A stretch of 64,000 bases of DNA from Marinobacter nauticus (GCF_019801015.1 NZ_JAHVJZ010000003.1:496001-560000); one strand, 5' to 3'; counted from the first letter of the stretch, positions 1 to 8,700 are shown. Notes: generated by a model from the sequence alone, not told the origin. Numbers and translations are program-made.

Positions 1-1064
1 TTAACCAGCCCCACCAGCAATGACGCACCGGTCATCTGGAACAGGCCCATCAGCGCCGAGGCGGTACCGGCCCGCTCGCCGAATGGTGCCAGTGCCGACC
101 CACCGGACACCGCAAAGATAAAGCAGAAACCGATACTGGCGATAAACACCGGTCCCATAAAGGCCAGCGGGTGTGCCACATTGCTCAGACCAAGCAGGCT
201 CAGTGCCGCAATCAGACACAGCACCACTGCCAGCAACAGACCATTACGCTTGCCAATGCGTGCCACCACGCTGGGGGCGGCAAAGGCCGCCGCAATATTG
301 ATGGCCGCGTTGGTGCCAAACCAGAGACTGAAGGCCAGCGGCGTCTGCGTCATCTCCACCATCAACTGCACCGGGGCAATGCTGACGTAACCGATGATCA
401 CCGCCATCGCCAGCATGATAAAGCCGGTGTGATAACGGAATACCGGATGGCTCAGCACCGGCTGATAGCGCGCCCAGCTCACCAGGGCACCATCACTCTT
501 GGTGCTTGCCGGCCGGGTCTCCGGCAGGCGCCAGGCCACCAGAACGCCGGCAAACAACGCGTATGCCGCCATAAAGTAGAAGGTGGCCCGCCAGTCCCAG
601 ACCGCCGCCAACACGCCGCCCAGCATGGGGGCCAGGGCAGGCACCACGCAGATCACCCCGTTCAGATAGCTGTAGATGGGGCCAGCGCGTTCCGGGCCAT
701 AGCTGTCACGCACTCCGGACATGGCAGAGACCACAACGGCGCAGGCACCAAAGCCCTGCAGCAGACGGGCAATCCAGAGCACTTCAATCAGGTTGGCCCA
801 GGCCGCCAGCAACGAGCCCGCCAGATAGAGGGCAATACCAGCCAGCGCCAGCGGACGGCGACCAAAGCGATCCGCCAGCGGCCCCGCCAGGATTTGCCCC
901 AGGCCCATCGCCAGCAGAAAAACGGCCACCGTGGCCTGAACCTGTGGCAGCGGCGCACTCAGGGCCGACGCCATCTCAGGCACCGCAGGCAAAAAGATGT
1001 CAATGGCCAGGGGACTGAAAGCCACCAGCAACATCAGCAAAATAAAGGGAACGGGACGAGTCAT
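1..1064 (-). CDS. Bcr/CflA-family MFS drug efflux transporter (3' end outside window)
   Basis: Inner-membrane proton-coupled efflux transporter of the major facilitator superfamily. The reading frame starts at the ATG at 1064 and runs open to the window edge, so the C-terminus is missing; about 354 residues are present of roughly 400 usual for the family. The first helix reads LLMLLVAFSPLAIDIFLP, the Asp-containing helix typical of Bcr/CflA proteins. It is followed by the MFS loop 2-3 signature GPLADRFGRRP near residue 75, then about nine more hydrophobic segments. The substrate cannot be read from sequence. It is divergent from the LysR-type gene at 1179, with a 114-bp shared promoter region, the usual layout for a regulator and its target efflux gene. 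The family assignment is firm; regulation by that LysR protein is inferred. Confidence 0.88.
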   Translation of the reverse strand, partial: MTRPVPFILLMLLVAFSPLAIDIFLPAVPEMASALSAPLPQVQATVAVFLLAMGLGQILAGPLADRFGRRPLALAGIALYLAGSLLAAWANLIEVLWIARLLQGFGACAVVVSAMSGVRDSYGPERAGPIYSYLNGVICVVPALAPMLGGVLAAVWDWRATFYFMAAYALFAGVLVAWRLPETRPASTKSDGALVSWARYQPVLSHPVFRYHTGFIMLAMAVIIGYVSIAPVQLMVEMTQTPLAFSLWFGTNAAINIAAAFAAPSVVARIGKRNGLLLAVVLCLIAALSLLGLSNVAHPLAFMGPVFIASIGFCFIFAVSGGSALAPFGERAGTASALMGLFQMTGASLLVGLV

Positions 1065-1178
1065 GGCACCACTTCGAAGATCAGAGAGGGCGCCATTGTA
1101 GGCAACCCAAGTTATGATAAATAATGATTTGTTGTCAGCAGACACTTTCCATTTAGGAATACATCAAAGGAGCGCGCT

Positions 1179-2138
1179 GTGGCCCTGGAAGCCCTGGATC
1201 TGAACCTGTTACGCCTGATGCTAGTCCTGCTCGAAGAGGGCAGCGTCAGTGGGGCCGCTCAACGATTGCACCTGAGTCAGTCTGCGGTGAGCAAACAGCT
1301 GGCCAAGCTTCGGGAGCAGCTGGGCAAACAACTGGACGACCCGCTGTTTGTCCGGGCCGGGCAGGGACTGGCGCCCACCCCCAAAGCCCTGACGCTGGAG
1401 CCCAAGCTGCGCCAGTGGCTGCGGCTCTCCTGCGAACTGCTGCTGCCGGTAGGGTTTGACCCCAATACCGACCAGCGCCAGTTCCGCGCCAGTGTGGTGG
1501 AAACCGCGTTTCCCAGCCTGATGCACCGGGTGCTGACCGACCTACAGGTACAAGCGCCCGGCATGCGCCTGGATATGGTGCCGGGCTCCAACGACAAGCT
1601 GGAACTGCTGGCCCGGGGGCAGCTGGACCTGATTCTGCTGGCCCGGGACACCGACGAGCGAGCCCGTGCGCCGTGGCACATCCGCGATCTCCCCACCCTG
1701 CCCCAGCAGGAGCTGTACCAGGACATCAATGTCTGCCTGGTGCGGGAAGACCACCCGGCGCTGGACGGCGGCTGGGATCTGGAGGCCTTTCTTGGCCTGC
1801 CCCACGTTCAGATCTGGGTTGAGGGTACCGAACTTTGGCTGATGGACCACGTGCTGGCCTCTTCCGGCCTGAAGCGGCCTGTCGCCGTGCAGGTGCCGGA
1901 CTTTCACAGCGCCGCACTGATGGCGCAGCACACCGACATGGTGTTCACCAGCGCCAGTGTGTTTGCCCACCAGCTGGCGGCACGCTACGCGCTGGCCGTA
2001 TTGCCTCTGCCACTGCAACTGGCGCCGATCAGCTATCGATTGATGTGGCCGGAAACGCTGGACAGCGACCCGGCCCACCGATGGCTGCGCGGCTTTATCG
2101 CCGAGCGCAGCCAGGGTCTGGGAGGGTGCGGCGCTTAA
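1179..2138 (+). CDS. LysR-family transcriptional regulator
   Basis: DNA-binding regulator of 319 residues, typical LTTR length. The N-terminal winged helix-turn-helix covers residues 5-65: DLNLLRLMLVLLEEGSVSGAA, then LHLSQSAVSKQLAKLRE as recognition helix. The effector-binding domain runs from about residue 95 to 310. The GTG start at 1179 is chosen because AAGGAG lies just upstream at 1168-1173. It is divergent from the Bcr/CflA efflux gene, its likely target. The C-terminal end meets the dcuA-like gene tail to tail: the two stop codons share the bases TTAA at 2135-2138. The effector is unknown. Confidence 0.9.
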   Translation: MALEALDLNLLRLMLVLLEEGSVSGAAQRLHLSQSAVSKQLAKLREQLGKQLDDPLFVRAGQGLAPTPKALTLEPKLRQWLRLSCELLLPVGFDPNTDQRQFRASVVETAFPSLMHRVLTDLQVQAPGMRLDMVPGSNDKLELLARGQLDLILLARDTDERARAPWHIRDLPTLPQQELYQDINVCLVREDHPALDGGWDLEAFLGLPHVQIWVEGTELWLMDHVLASSGLKRPVAVQVPDFHSAALMAQHTDMVFTSASVFAHQLAARYALAVLPLPLQLAPISYRLMWPETLDSDPAHRWLRGFIAERSQGLGGCGA

Positions 2139-3433
2139 AGCACCACGGAGCCGATGGCGAAGCCGAAGGCCACCGCCAGGGTGATGGCCACCACACCGGG
2201 CAGCAGGAACGGGTGGTTGAACACGTACTTGCCGATGCGGGTCGAGCCGGTGTCATCCATCTCTACGGCTGCCAGCAGGGTCGGGTAGGTCGGCAGCACA
2301 AACAGGGCGGATACCGCCGCGAAGGACGCCACAATCACCAACGGCTCAACGCCCATGGCAACAGCAGCCGGCATCAGTGCCACCGTGGCCGCGGCCTGTG
2401 AATAGAGCAGCATGGAAGCAAAGAACAGCGCCACCGCCAGCAGCCAGGCGTAGTTACGCACCAGTTCACCGGCCACCTCTTTGATGGTGTCGATGTGAGC
2501 GGAGACAAAGGTATCGCCCAGCCAGGCCACACCCAGCACACAGATACAGGCACTCATGCCCGCTTTGAAGGTGCTGGCACCGAGGATCTGAGCGGTGTCC
2601 ACTTTGCACACCAGGGTGATGATTGCCGCCGCAGACAGCATCAGAATCATGATCGCCTGGTCACGGGCCATCACCGGGTTTTCAATCAGGCCGACGCTGT
2701 CGCTGATGGCGGTAGCGTAGGCCACGATGGCCAGGATGGTGACCAGGAAGATGCCCACCGCGGTTTTGGCTCCGGGTTTGATCGCCAGCTCATCCGCTTT
2801 GGTGGCACGCACCAGCCCTTCCGCCAGACGCTTCTGGTAAACCGGGTCGTCATCCAGCTCCACGCCCTGACGGTTGGCCACAAAGGCGGTCAGCAGTACC
2901 GCGGCCAGTGAGGCCGGAATGGACACCGCCAGAATGCTCAGGTAATCCACGCCCAGCGGGGCAAGAATGCCGGTCAGGGCAACCACGGCAGCGGAGATGG
3001 GGGAAGCGGTGATGGCGATTTGCGACGCCACAACGGCGATGGACAGCGGGCGGGAGGGGCGGATCCCCTGTTCTTTCGCCACTTCGGTGATCACCGGCAT
3101 GGTGGAGAAAGCGGTGTGGCCGGTGCCGGCCAGGAGGGTCATGCCGTAGGTAACGAGCGGCGCGATAAAGGTGATCTGTTTGGGGTTTTTGCGGATGATC
3201 CGCTCGGCGATCTTAACCAGGTAATCCATGCCTCCGGCAACCTGCATCGCCGCAATCACCGAGATCACCGACATGATGATCAGGATGACGGAGGTGGGGA
3301 TGTGGCCCGGCGTCAGCCCCAGCATTGCCAGGATCAGAACCCCCAGCCCCCCGGCATAACCTATGCCAATACTGCCGAGTCGGCTCCCCAACCAGATGGC
3401 TAACAGCACGACACTTAATTCGACAAACAGCAT
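2135..3433 (-). CDS. dcuA: Anaerobic C4-dicarboxylate antiporter, DcuA/DcuB family
   Basis: Inner-membrane carrier of 432 residues, the usual Dcu length, exchanging fumarate, malate or aspartate for succinate during anaerobic growth. The N-terminus (VELSVVLLAIWLGSRLG, IGIGYAGGLGVLILAMLG) and the conserved block VAKEQGIRPSRPLS followed by ASQIAITASPISAAVV match DcuA more closely than DcuB. Polytopic throughout. ATG at 3433 follows GGAG with a 5-base spacer. Upstream, a CRP-like site at 3496-3511 would fit catabolite or anaerobic control of this family. The gene is single, with no DcuSR-type sensor or fumarase next to it. The DcuA versus DcuB choice rests on recalled similarity of the N-terminal third. 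Confidence 0.88.
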   Translation of the reverse strand: MLFVELSVVLLAIWLGSRLGSIGIGYAGGLGVLILAMLGLTPGHIPTSVILIIMSVISVIAAMQVAGGMDYLVKIAERIIRKNPKQITFIAPLVTYGMTLLAGTGHTAFSTMPVITEVAKEQGIRPSRPLSIAVVASQIAITASPISAAVVALTGILAPLGVDYLSILAVSIPASLAAVLLTAFVANRQGVELDDDPVYQKRLAEGLVRATKADELAIKPGAKTAVGIFLVTILAIVAYATAISDSVGLIENPVMARDQAIMILMLSAAAIITLVCKVDTAQILGASTFKAGMSACICVLGVAWLGDTFVSAHIDTIKEVAGELVRNYAWLLAVALFFASMLLYSQAAATVALMPAAVAMGVEPLVIVASFAAVSALFVLPTYPTLLAAVEMDDTGSTRIGKYVFNHPFLLPGVVAITLAVAFGFAIGSVVL

Positions 3434-3495
3434 GGACTCTCCTGAGGGCGTGTAAAAAAAGCGCGCGCATTGTATAGAGTTTGCTGGATTGCCTT

Positions 3496-3511
3496 TGTGA
3501 CCGGCCTCAAA
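3496..3511. promoter_or_regulatory. Candidate CRP site upstream of dcuA
   Basis: TGTGA-N6-TCAAA, one mismatch from the symmetric CRP consensus TGTGA-N6-TCACA, centred about 70 bases upstream of the dcuA start. The position suits an activator. It rests on motif matching only. Confidence 0.4.
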
Positions 3512-3554
3512 CCCTGCCGATCACAAAGTGAGAAATAGTGCGCACTCCCCGAGT

Positions 3555-4736
3555 CTAGAACGCTTCGTTCACCGCAAAGTAGAAACCGCTTTCGCCGTTA
3601 CCAAAGCCCATGTCGAGACGCAGGTTCACCCGCTGTTTGATCTCAAACCGGTACCCCACCCCCAGGGTGTGCAGCCATTTGTCGTCACCCAGTTCGGACA
3701 CTTTATCCGCCAGGGTGCCCACCCCGGCCCAGTACACCATGCCGTGCCGGCCACGCAGAGGTTGCCGGTACTCCACCTGCGCCAGGGTCATCTGCTTGTC
3801 CCGGTAGCGCCCCTGCTCATAGCCGCGCAGGCGGGTGGCGCCGCCCAGCGTGGCCATCTGATCCCAGGGCACATCGCCGTGGTTAAACTCGCCCGTCAAC
3901 TGCCAGGCGAGAATACCGGGGATCGACTCCAGCGCCAGATAATCGCTGTAGTTCAACGAGACCTTCTGGTAGTTGCTGTCAGAGCCAAACGCCTCGTCGT
4001 AAAACACCACGTCGGCCTGCAGCAACATGCCCGTGCTGGGGTTCAGAATAAAGTCCCGGGAATCATGAACCAGATGGATGCTGGGGCCGGCACTGAAGCT
4101 TTTCTCGGGGAACTGAGCCCCTTCGTTACCCTGAGCCCGCGGTTGCGGAGACTCCGTCTCCACTTCACGGGCCTTGGTGCCCACCAGGTCGAAACCGGCG
4201 CCGATGTAGGTGCTGGGCAGTACCCGCATCATCGCCTGCGGCTTAAAGCGGTACTCGGTCAGTTCAAAGTCCACCAGGTTGGCCGCCCGGCGGCCGTTTT
4301 CCATGCCGATGCCGTAGAACACGTCCGGCGCATCCTGCAGTTCTGCATCGATAAAGAGGCGGTATTTGTCCTCTTTGAGGAAGGTGCGACTCTCCACCCC
4401 GATCCCGAGCGAGCCGTTGATGGAACCAAAACCGTTGATGGTGATGGAACTGGGCTGGGATACGGTGTCGTTGCGGTCCGGGAGGTACAAGCCCACGGTG
4501 GAAACGCCAATCCCCAGACTCTTCTCCGGGGTGTAGAACGGCCCGGGCATTACGCTCCAGTCGATCCCTTTATCCGGGTCAAACCCACCGTCTGCGCCGA
4601 GATCTTCCAGCAGCTGGGCAAACCACTGCTGACTCCGCTCATAAAGCGACGGCTCGGCAGTGTCAGTGGCTTCGCTGGCCAGCACCGGGGTGCTGCACAG
4701 CAACAGGAGGCTGGCGAATATTGGCGTTCGACTCAT
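3555..4736 (-). CDS. Omp85/BamA-like outer membrane beta-barrel protein
   Basis: Secreted outer-membrane protein of about 393 residues. A signal peptide (hydrophobic stretch IFASLLLLCSTPVLA) is followed by an acidic linker and then by alternating amphipathic strands to a C-terminal Phe, as in barrel proteins. The segment GGATRLRGYEQGRYRDK near residue 295 carries the RGY/RGF motif of the Omp85 (bacterial surface antigen) barrel domain. No POTRA repeats are visible, so it resembles the short barrel-only members rather than BamA or TamA. The upstream gene stops with TAA at 4740-4742; GTG (4739) and ATG (4736) follow at once, so the two are translationally coupled. ATG 4736 is preferred. Function and substrate unknown. 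Confidence 0.75.
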   Translation of the reverse strand: MSRTPIFASLLLLCSTPVLASEATDTAEPSLYERSQQWFAQLLEDLGADGGFDPDKGIDWSVMPGPFYTPEKSLGIGVSTVGLYLPDRNDTVSQPSSITINGFGSINGSLGIGVESRTFLKEDKYRLFIDAELQDAPDVFYGIGMENGRRAANLVDFELTEYRFKPQAMMRVLPSTYIGAGFDLVGTKAREVETESPQPRAQGNEGAQFPEKSFSAGPSIHLVHDSRDFILNPSTGMLLQADVVFYDEAFGSDSNYQKVSLNYSDYLALESIPGILAWQLTGEFNHGDVPWDQMATLGGATRLRGYEQGRYRDKQMTLAQVEYRQPLRGRHGMVYWAGVGTLADKVSELGDDKWLHTLGVGYRFEIKQRVNLRLDMGFGNGESGFYFAVNEAF

Positions 4737-4739
4737 CAC

Positions 4740-5636
4740 TTAAAACCGACGGCCAACAGACATAAAGGTGGTGCGACGAGCACCGAAGCCGGACTCAATC
4801 AACAGTTCCCAGTCCGGGCTGAGGGCATATTGCGCCCCGACCACGGTGTTCCAGCGGGAGGTGCCCTGTTGCTCCACCTCAAAGTGGCCATCGGGCGCCA
4901 GCACACCGATCAGATCATTCACTTCGCTGGGCAGCCCCAGGTCCAGCAGACTGCCGGTGAGGTACTGGTCCACTTTCTGGTACATGGCACCGGCAAATAC
5001 CCGCAGTTCACGGCCCCCGTCAAACTCCCAGCGGTAGCCCACCCGCGGGGCGGCCACGAACGTTTTGATGTCGCCGTCAATGATGTTCATGGAGGTGTAG
5101 GTGTAGTTCATGTCCACCAGCGCAAACCAGTTGCCCACGCCGCCGGCCAGGGTGGTGCCGATGCCGTAGGTGCCGCCTTTCATCTCCAGTGCAAAAGGAG
5201 CGCCGATGGCCGCATCCGAGGCCTCATTGATGGCGCCACAGAGCAGTTTGTTGGGGAGCCCGGAGACTTTATCCATGTCGCAGCTCAGGCCGCGAATGGT
5301 GGCCACGCTGTCACCGGAGGTGTAACCCAGGATCCCGTACACGTTCATAAAGGGGAAGATCCAGACATCACCGCGCAGGGTCAGGTTGTAGCCATCAAAT
5401 TCGGCTTCCGGCGCATTGATGTCCAGCGCCTCCAGCACCGGGTGACCGGTCAGGTTGATGCTGTTGACGGTAACGGGATTGCTCATGTCCATGTAGGAGA
5501 GCGACAAGCCGTAAGGCTTGGGCAGGGTGTAGCCCCGGGCTTCGGCTTCCTCGCCCCAGATCGGGAAGAAGGAATCCTGTGCCATGGCGTTGGCACCATA
5601 AGCCGCTGTAATCAGGGCAAAAAACAAACGAAACAT
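4740..5636 (-). CDS. Outer membrane beta-barrel protein of unknown function
   Basis: About 298 residues with a cleavable signal peptide (FRLFFALITAAYGANAMAQ, Ala-X-Ala-type end). The rest is composed of short alternating strands rich in aromatic and glycine residues, ending in Phe, as in outer-membrane barrels. Two cysteines lie near GLSCDMDK and LLCGAINEA, close enough to pair. I do not recognise a named family. ATG 5636 is chosen over a TTG five codons earlier because it directly precedes the signal peptide. It is the first gene of an operon with the Omp85-like gene, which begins immediately after its stop, so the two barrels probably act together. Confidence 0.7.
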   Translation of the reverse strand: MFRLFFALITAAYGANAMAQDSFFPIWGEEAEARGYTLPKPYGLSLSYMDMSNPVTVNSINLTGHPVLEALDINAPEAEFDGYNLTLRGDVWIFPFMNVYGILGYTSGDSVATIRGLSCDMDKVSGLPNKLLCGAINEASDAAIGAPFALEMKGGTYGIGTTLAGGVGNWFALVDMNYTYTSMNIIDGDIKTFVAAPRVGYRWEFDGGRELRVFAGAMYQKVDQYLTGSLLDLGLPSEVNDLIGVLAPDGHFEVEQQGTSRWNTVVGAQYALSPDWELLIESGFGARRTTFMSVGRRF

Positions 5637-5720
5637 AAAACACTCACACAAAAAAAGCGGTCAGCTGAGCCTGGGCTCGCGACCGCGAAATCTCTGGTTT
5701 ACTTTGCACTAGCCCGACGG

Positions 5721-5748
5721 AGTATAACGAACTGAGGCTAGATCAAAA
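5721..5748 (-). promoter_or_regulatory. Candidate sigma-70 promoter for the outer-membrane operon
   Basis: On the minus strand TTTTGA (5748-5743), 16 bases, then TATACT (5726-5721), about 85 bases upstream of the first ATG at 5636. The remaining intergenic sequence up to 5951 holds a TATAAT at 5863-5868 on the plus strand that could serve the next gene but lacks a clear -35. Confidence 0.4.
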
Positions 5749-5951
5749 CTGAACGGTCAGAAAGGCGGATAAGGCTGGATCGTAGCTGAACAGCCGAGCC
5801 ATTGCGGTTTCTGCCCTGCATTCACTGCTCTACAATCCGCTGCCCCCAATCAATGAGCGCATTATAATCAGTCGTATAGAAAAGGAGTACCGGAGATGGG
5901 CATTTACGCTCCCCCTGCCTTTTCGCTGATCGCCAACTGACCGAGGTATGG

Positions 5952-7205
5952 ATGTTCCCCACGCGCGTTTTTCTGCTGACCAGTCTGCTGCTGGTTGGGT
6001 GCGCCTCACCCACCTGGCAAAGCCACCCCAAGCCCGATGAGGCCGTAATCAGCCGGGCGCTGAATGGCAGCGATCAACCCGTGGCCATCTGGGATCTGCC
6101 GCCGGAAAGCCTGCCGGAGTTTCCGGTACCTCAGAATGTGCGCCCCTGCTGTGCTTTCGGCAACCTTCAGAAAGTGAAGGTGGGCCCGGTGCCTTTGCCG
6201 CTGTTCCGACTGGGCAATACTGTCGCTCCGAACAAAGTGGGCCCCCACCGCTTTGATGGCGGCACCTTTACCTATACCTCCTCCGGCATGAGCGGCAACA
6301 GCAACCGCGGCACCGAGAACAACGGTGTCCTTTACACGGCACAGGGTGGGTTTATCGACCTGGCCCACGTCCGCGACACCGCCGACGATACCGTCGCCCT
6401 GTTTTTCCAGATCTTCCGCCATCTGGGCCAGGAGCACTACATCGACCTGCCCAACGAGATTGGCCAGCGTTACGTCCGCCTCCACCCGTTTGATGTCAGT
6501 GAACTGAGCGGTCAGGAGCGTTGGCAGCTCTCTGCGGCGCTGGCTGCACGGCTGGCGTACTTTAAAGCAGAGTCCCATGAGATCGCGCAGTGGCACGGCT
6601 ACACCAGCTTCGCCGGCTGGCCCGAGACGGTTTCCGCCTTCTCACCGGAGGATCTCTACTCCAATATGCTGGGTGCCAAGCTGACCCTGGCGCTGATCAA
6701 TGCCCAGCTGGTACTGAACGACCAGCTCTATAACCAGAGCCTGACGGTGTGGCTGGATTCGGCGCTGGCCTGGCTGGGCGAAGTGGACCGGAAAACCACC
6801 AACGCCCTGTTTGATGTGGTGGACGGGCACTGGTGGGACTCCTCCCGCCCCATCCCGGACAAGTTTATGGTGCTCAAGCGCCATTACGTGATGGGCGACC
6901 GTCAGTTACCTCATCTGGTCCCGGAATCGTTGGCAGCAGAGCACCCGGCGTGGAAAAAGGTGAGTCACCTCTACAAAGCGCCCAATACGCCCCACACCCT
7001 CCATCTGGCCGACACCCTGTTCGGCCTGGAGCTGGAGGAGTTGGGTGAGCTGGTGATGAAGGTGAGCGATCGCTATGCCCCGAGCTTTGCCGATGTGCCG
7101 GCAGAGCTGTGGCAGGAGGGTTTCACTCACCGGGACTTCGGTGCGATCGCCTCGTACGCCGCGCAGGCGGACGCCAAACAGCTGGAAGCGCTGTTGGCCC
7201 CCTGA
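5952..7205 (+). CDS. DUF4056 family lipoprotein
   Basis: Predicted lipoprotein of 417 residues. The lipobox LLLVGC places the acylated Cys at about residue 17. The mature part carries the pattern NNGVLYTAQGGFIDLAHVRD with ADDTVALFFQ after it, which I associate with DUF4056, a family of uncharacterised proteobacterial lipoproteins. Four His/Asp/Glu residues in and around that block (for example H137, D140) could be catalytic or metal-binding, but this is speculation. Ser at +2 of the mature protein suggests outer-membrane retention. The gene stands alone. Its last 79 bases overlap a possible opposing gene. Confidence 0.75.
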   Translation: MFPTRVFLLTSLLLVGCASPTWQSHPKPDEAVISRALNGSDQPVAIWDLPPESLPEFPVPQNVRPCCAFGNLQKVKVGPVPLPLFRLGNTVAPNKVGPHRFDGGTFTYTSSGMSGNSNRGTENNGVLYTAQGGFIDLAHVRDTADDTVALFFQIFRHLGQEHYIDLPNEIGQRYVRLHPFDVSELSGQERWQLSAALAARLAYFKAESHEIAQWHGYTSFAGWPETVSAFSPEDLYSNMLGAKLTLALINAQLVLNDQLYNQSLTVWLDSALAWLGEVDRKTTNALFDVVDGHWWDSSRPIPDKFMVLKRHYVMGDRQLPHLVPESLAAEHPAWKKVSHLYKAPNTPHTLHLADTLFGLELEELGELVMKVSDRYAPSFADVPAELWQEGFTHRDFGAIASYAAQADAKQLEALLAP

Positions 7206-7495
7206 GCCACTGAGGGCTCCGCCGGAAGGTAGATGGAAAGGCGCTGTAATGCCGGATCATCCTCCAGAGCCAGGGGGTGATCGGTGTGTTCAGCCAGCGC
7301 CGTCAGCAGTGCCATCAGTTGCTCGCCATCCGGCGCCTGCTGATAGTGCCAGTGGTGCCAGCACCCCTGATCGGTGCACTGTGACTGTGCCTGCATCAAT
7401 GCCCCCCAGCTCATTATCGGCACCTCATTCTGAGCCCGACCCGGAGCGCAGACCAGTACGGCCATAATCGCTATCACCTTCAATTGATTATCCAT
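7127..7495 (-). CDS. Small secreted hypothetical protein
   Basis: About 122 residues. A short signal peptide is plausible (LKVIAIMAVLVCAPGRAQ, cleavage after the Gln-preceding Ala or nearby). The mature part has four Cys (QCTDQGCW, SSCLASAC) compatible with periplasmic disulfides. ATG 7495 follows GGGG-rich sequence with a weak ribosome site. The 3' end overlaps the DUF4056 gene by 79 bases in opposite orientation, which lowers confidence. No family recognised. Confidence 0.45.
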   Translation of the reverse strand: MDNQLKVIAIMAVLVCAPGRAQNEVPIMSWGALMQAQSQCTDQGCWHHWHYQQAPDGEQLMALLTALAEHTDHPLALEDDPALQRLSIYLPAEPSVAQGANSASSCLASACAAYEAIAPKSR

Positions 7496-7565
7496 TCCAG
7501 GTGCCCCCACTATGACCTGTGGCTAAGTGTAGTAAAGCGAGGCTGGTGCCCGGGGGGGAAATGCG

Positions 7566-7762
7566 TATAATCGCCGCCACTGTGCGCGGCCCGGGTCAAT
7601 TTTTGCGCCCTGCTTTGCCCTTCTGGCAGAGCGTTTGTACCCGGAATTCGCCAGGAGGGCGGTTGGCGATTTTTCTGTTGCCAACCAAACTCGTTGGGGG
7701 GGCGGTAAGGCCATACTTACCAAACCATGCTCAATCTGCCTTCAACGGGAGTTAAACGTAAA
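7566..7762 (+). promoter_or_regulatory. speD promoter -10 and structured 5' leader
   Basis: A TATAAT at 7566-7571 is followed by a roughly 185-base leader before the speD start. The leader contains two hairpins: GGTTGGC (7661-7667) pairing with GCCAACC (7680-7686), and GGTAAG (7704-7709) pairing with CTTACC (7716-7721). No clear -35 is visible. The second hairpin ends about 40 bases from the start codon, so translational or attenuation control is possible. This does not match a riboswitch class I recognise. Confidence 0.35.
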
Positions 7763-8692
7763 ATGATGTTCTTCGAGGGCTCCGAAAAAAAAGTCGAAGC
7801 GGTGCTCAAGCCTGGCCATGCCTCGCTTCGAGCACTGGGAAAACCATTCTGGGAAACCCTGGTGGCGCAAGCCAACGCCACGATTCTTTCCTCCGTTCAT
7901 AACGAACACTGCGACGCCTACCTTCTTTCGGAATCCAGCCTCTTTGTCTGGGACGACCGCTTTCTCATGCTGACCTGTGGCACCACCACTCTGGTCCAGG
8001 CCGTCACCGAATTCCTCAAGCACTTCAGCCAGTCTGAACTGGCGATGCTGACCTACCAGCGCAAAAACGAGTACCAGTCACACCTGCAGAAAAGCAGTTT
8101 TGATGAAGACCTCGCGGCGCTGTCCCAGATCCTGCCCGGCACCGCCTGGCGCCTCGGTCATCTGGATGGTCACCACAACTACATTTTCCACAGCGACGCG
8201 CCTTACCAGCCGGAAACGGATGACGCTACGGCCGAATTGCTGATGTACCACATTCAGGGTGAAGCGGCCGACTACCTGCGCAGCACCGCCCAGACTGTGG
8301 AAGGCGTCCGCGCGCTGTTCGACTGGCAGGGCATGTTGCCCGACTTCCAGTTTGACGATTTCCTGTTTGAGCCCTTCGGCTATTCCATGAACGGGATCCG
8401 CGGTGAACACTACGTCACCGTGCACGTCACCCCACAAGAGGACAGCTCCTACGTCAGCTTTGAATCCAACCTGGATAAAGCGGAACTGGTGCCGGTACTC
8501 AATCAGCTCCTGCGTCGACTGAATCCGCAGAGCTACGACCTCATCAGCTTCAACTGGGATGCAGAGCTGGACCATAACGTCCGTGCTCAGCCGGTGGACC
8601 AGGCCCTGCAGGACCTGCCGATCGGTTACCGCATGCAGTTTGCCCACTATCTGGTGCCGCCGGCCCAGCCATTGGGCGCCACCAAGCTGTAA
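7763..8692 (+). CDS. speD: S-adenosylmethionine decarboxylase proenzyme, eukaryotic-type
   Basis: Pyruvoyl enzyme that decarboxylates SAM to supply aminopropyl groups for spermidine. It is about 309 residues, far longer than the ~115-residue class 1B form and unlike E. coli SpeD, but like the human and plant enzyme. The N-terminus FFEGSEK matches FFEGTEK of the human protein. The self-cleavage site LLSESSLFV is intact (Glu57-Ser58 if the first ATG at 7763 is used; Ser58 becomes the pyruvoyl group), followed by the acid/base Cys in LTCGTT. The residues of the processing step are also present: Ser in FGYSMNG and His in VTVHVTP. Conserved SSYVSFESN follows. GGGAG lies 11 bases before ATG 7763. 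No spermidine synthase gene is adjacent. Confidence 0.92.
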   Translation: MMFFEGSEKKVEAVLKPGHASLRALGKPFWETLVAQANATILSSVHNEHCDAYLLSESSLFVWDDRFLMLTCGTTTLVQAVTEFLKHFSQSELAMLTYQRKNEYQSHLQKSSFDEDLAALSQILPGTAWRLGHLDGHHNYIFHSDAPYQPETDDATAELLMYHIQGEAADYLRSTAQTVEGVRALFDWQGMLPDFQFDDFLFEPFGYSMNGIRGEHYVTVHVTPQEDSSYVSFESNLDKAELVPVLNQLLRRLNPQSYDLISFNWDAELDHNVRAQPVDQALQDLPIGYRMQFAHYLVPPAQPLGATKL

Positions 8693-8700
8693 TGGCTGAC

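Noticed and set aside
171-1124. Long plus-strand open frame rich in His, Gln and Arg
   Set aside because: Antisense shadow of the MFS transporter; composition is that of a GC-rich complementary strand with no domain.
3528-5735. 735-codon plus-strand open frame across the outer-membrane operon
   Set aside because: Lies opposite two signal-peptide-bearing barrel genes with proper starts; its product is Gly/His/Val-rich without a family.
5822-6031. 69-codon minus-strand frame upstream of the DUF4056 gene
   Set aside because: Covers a promoter region and the lipoprotein signal sequence antisense; no start signal or family.
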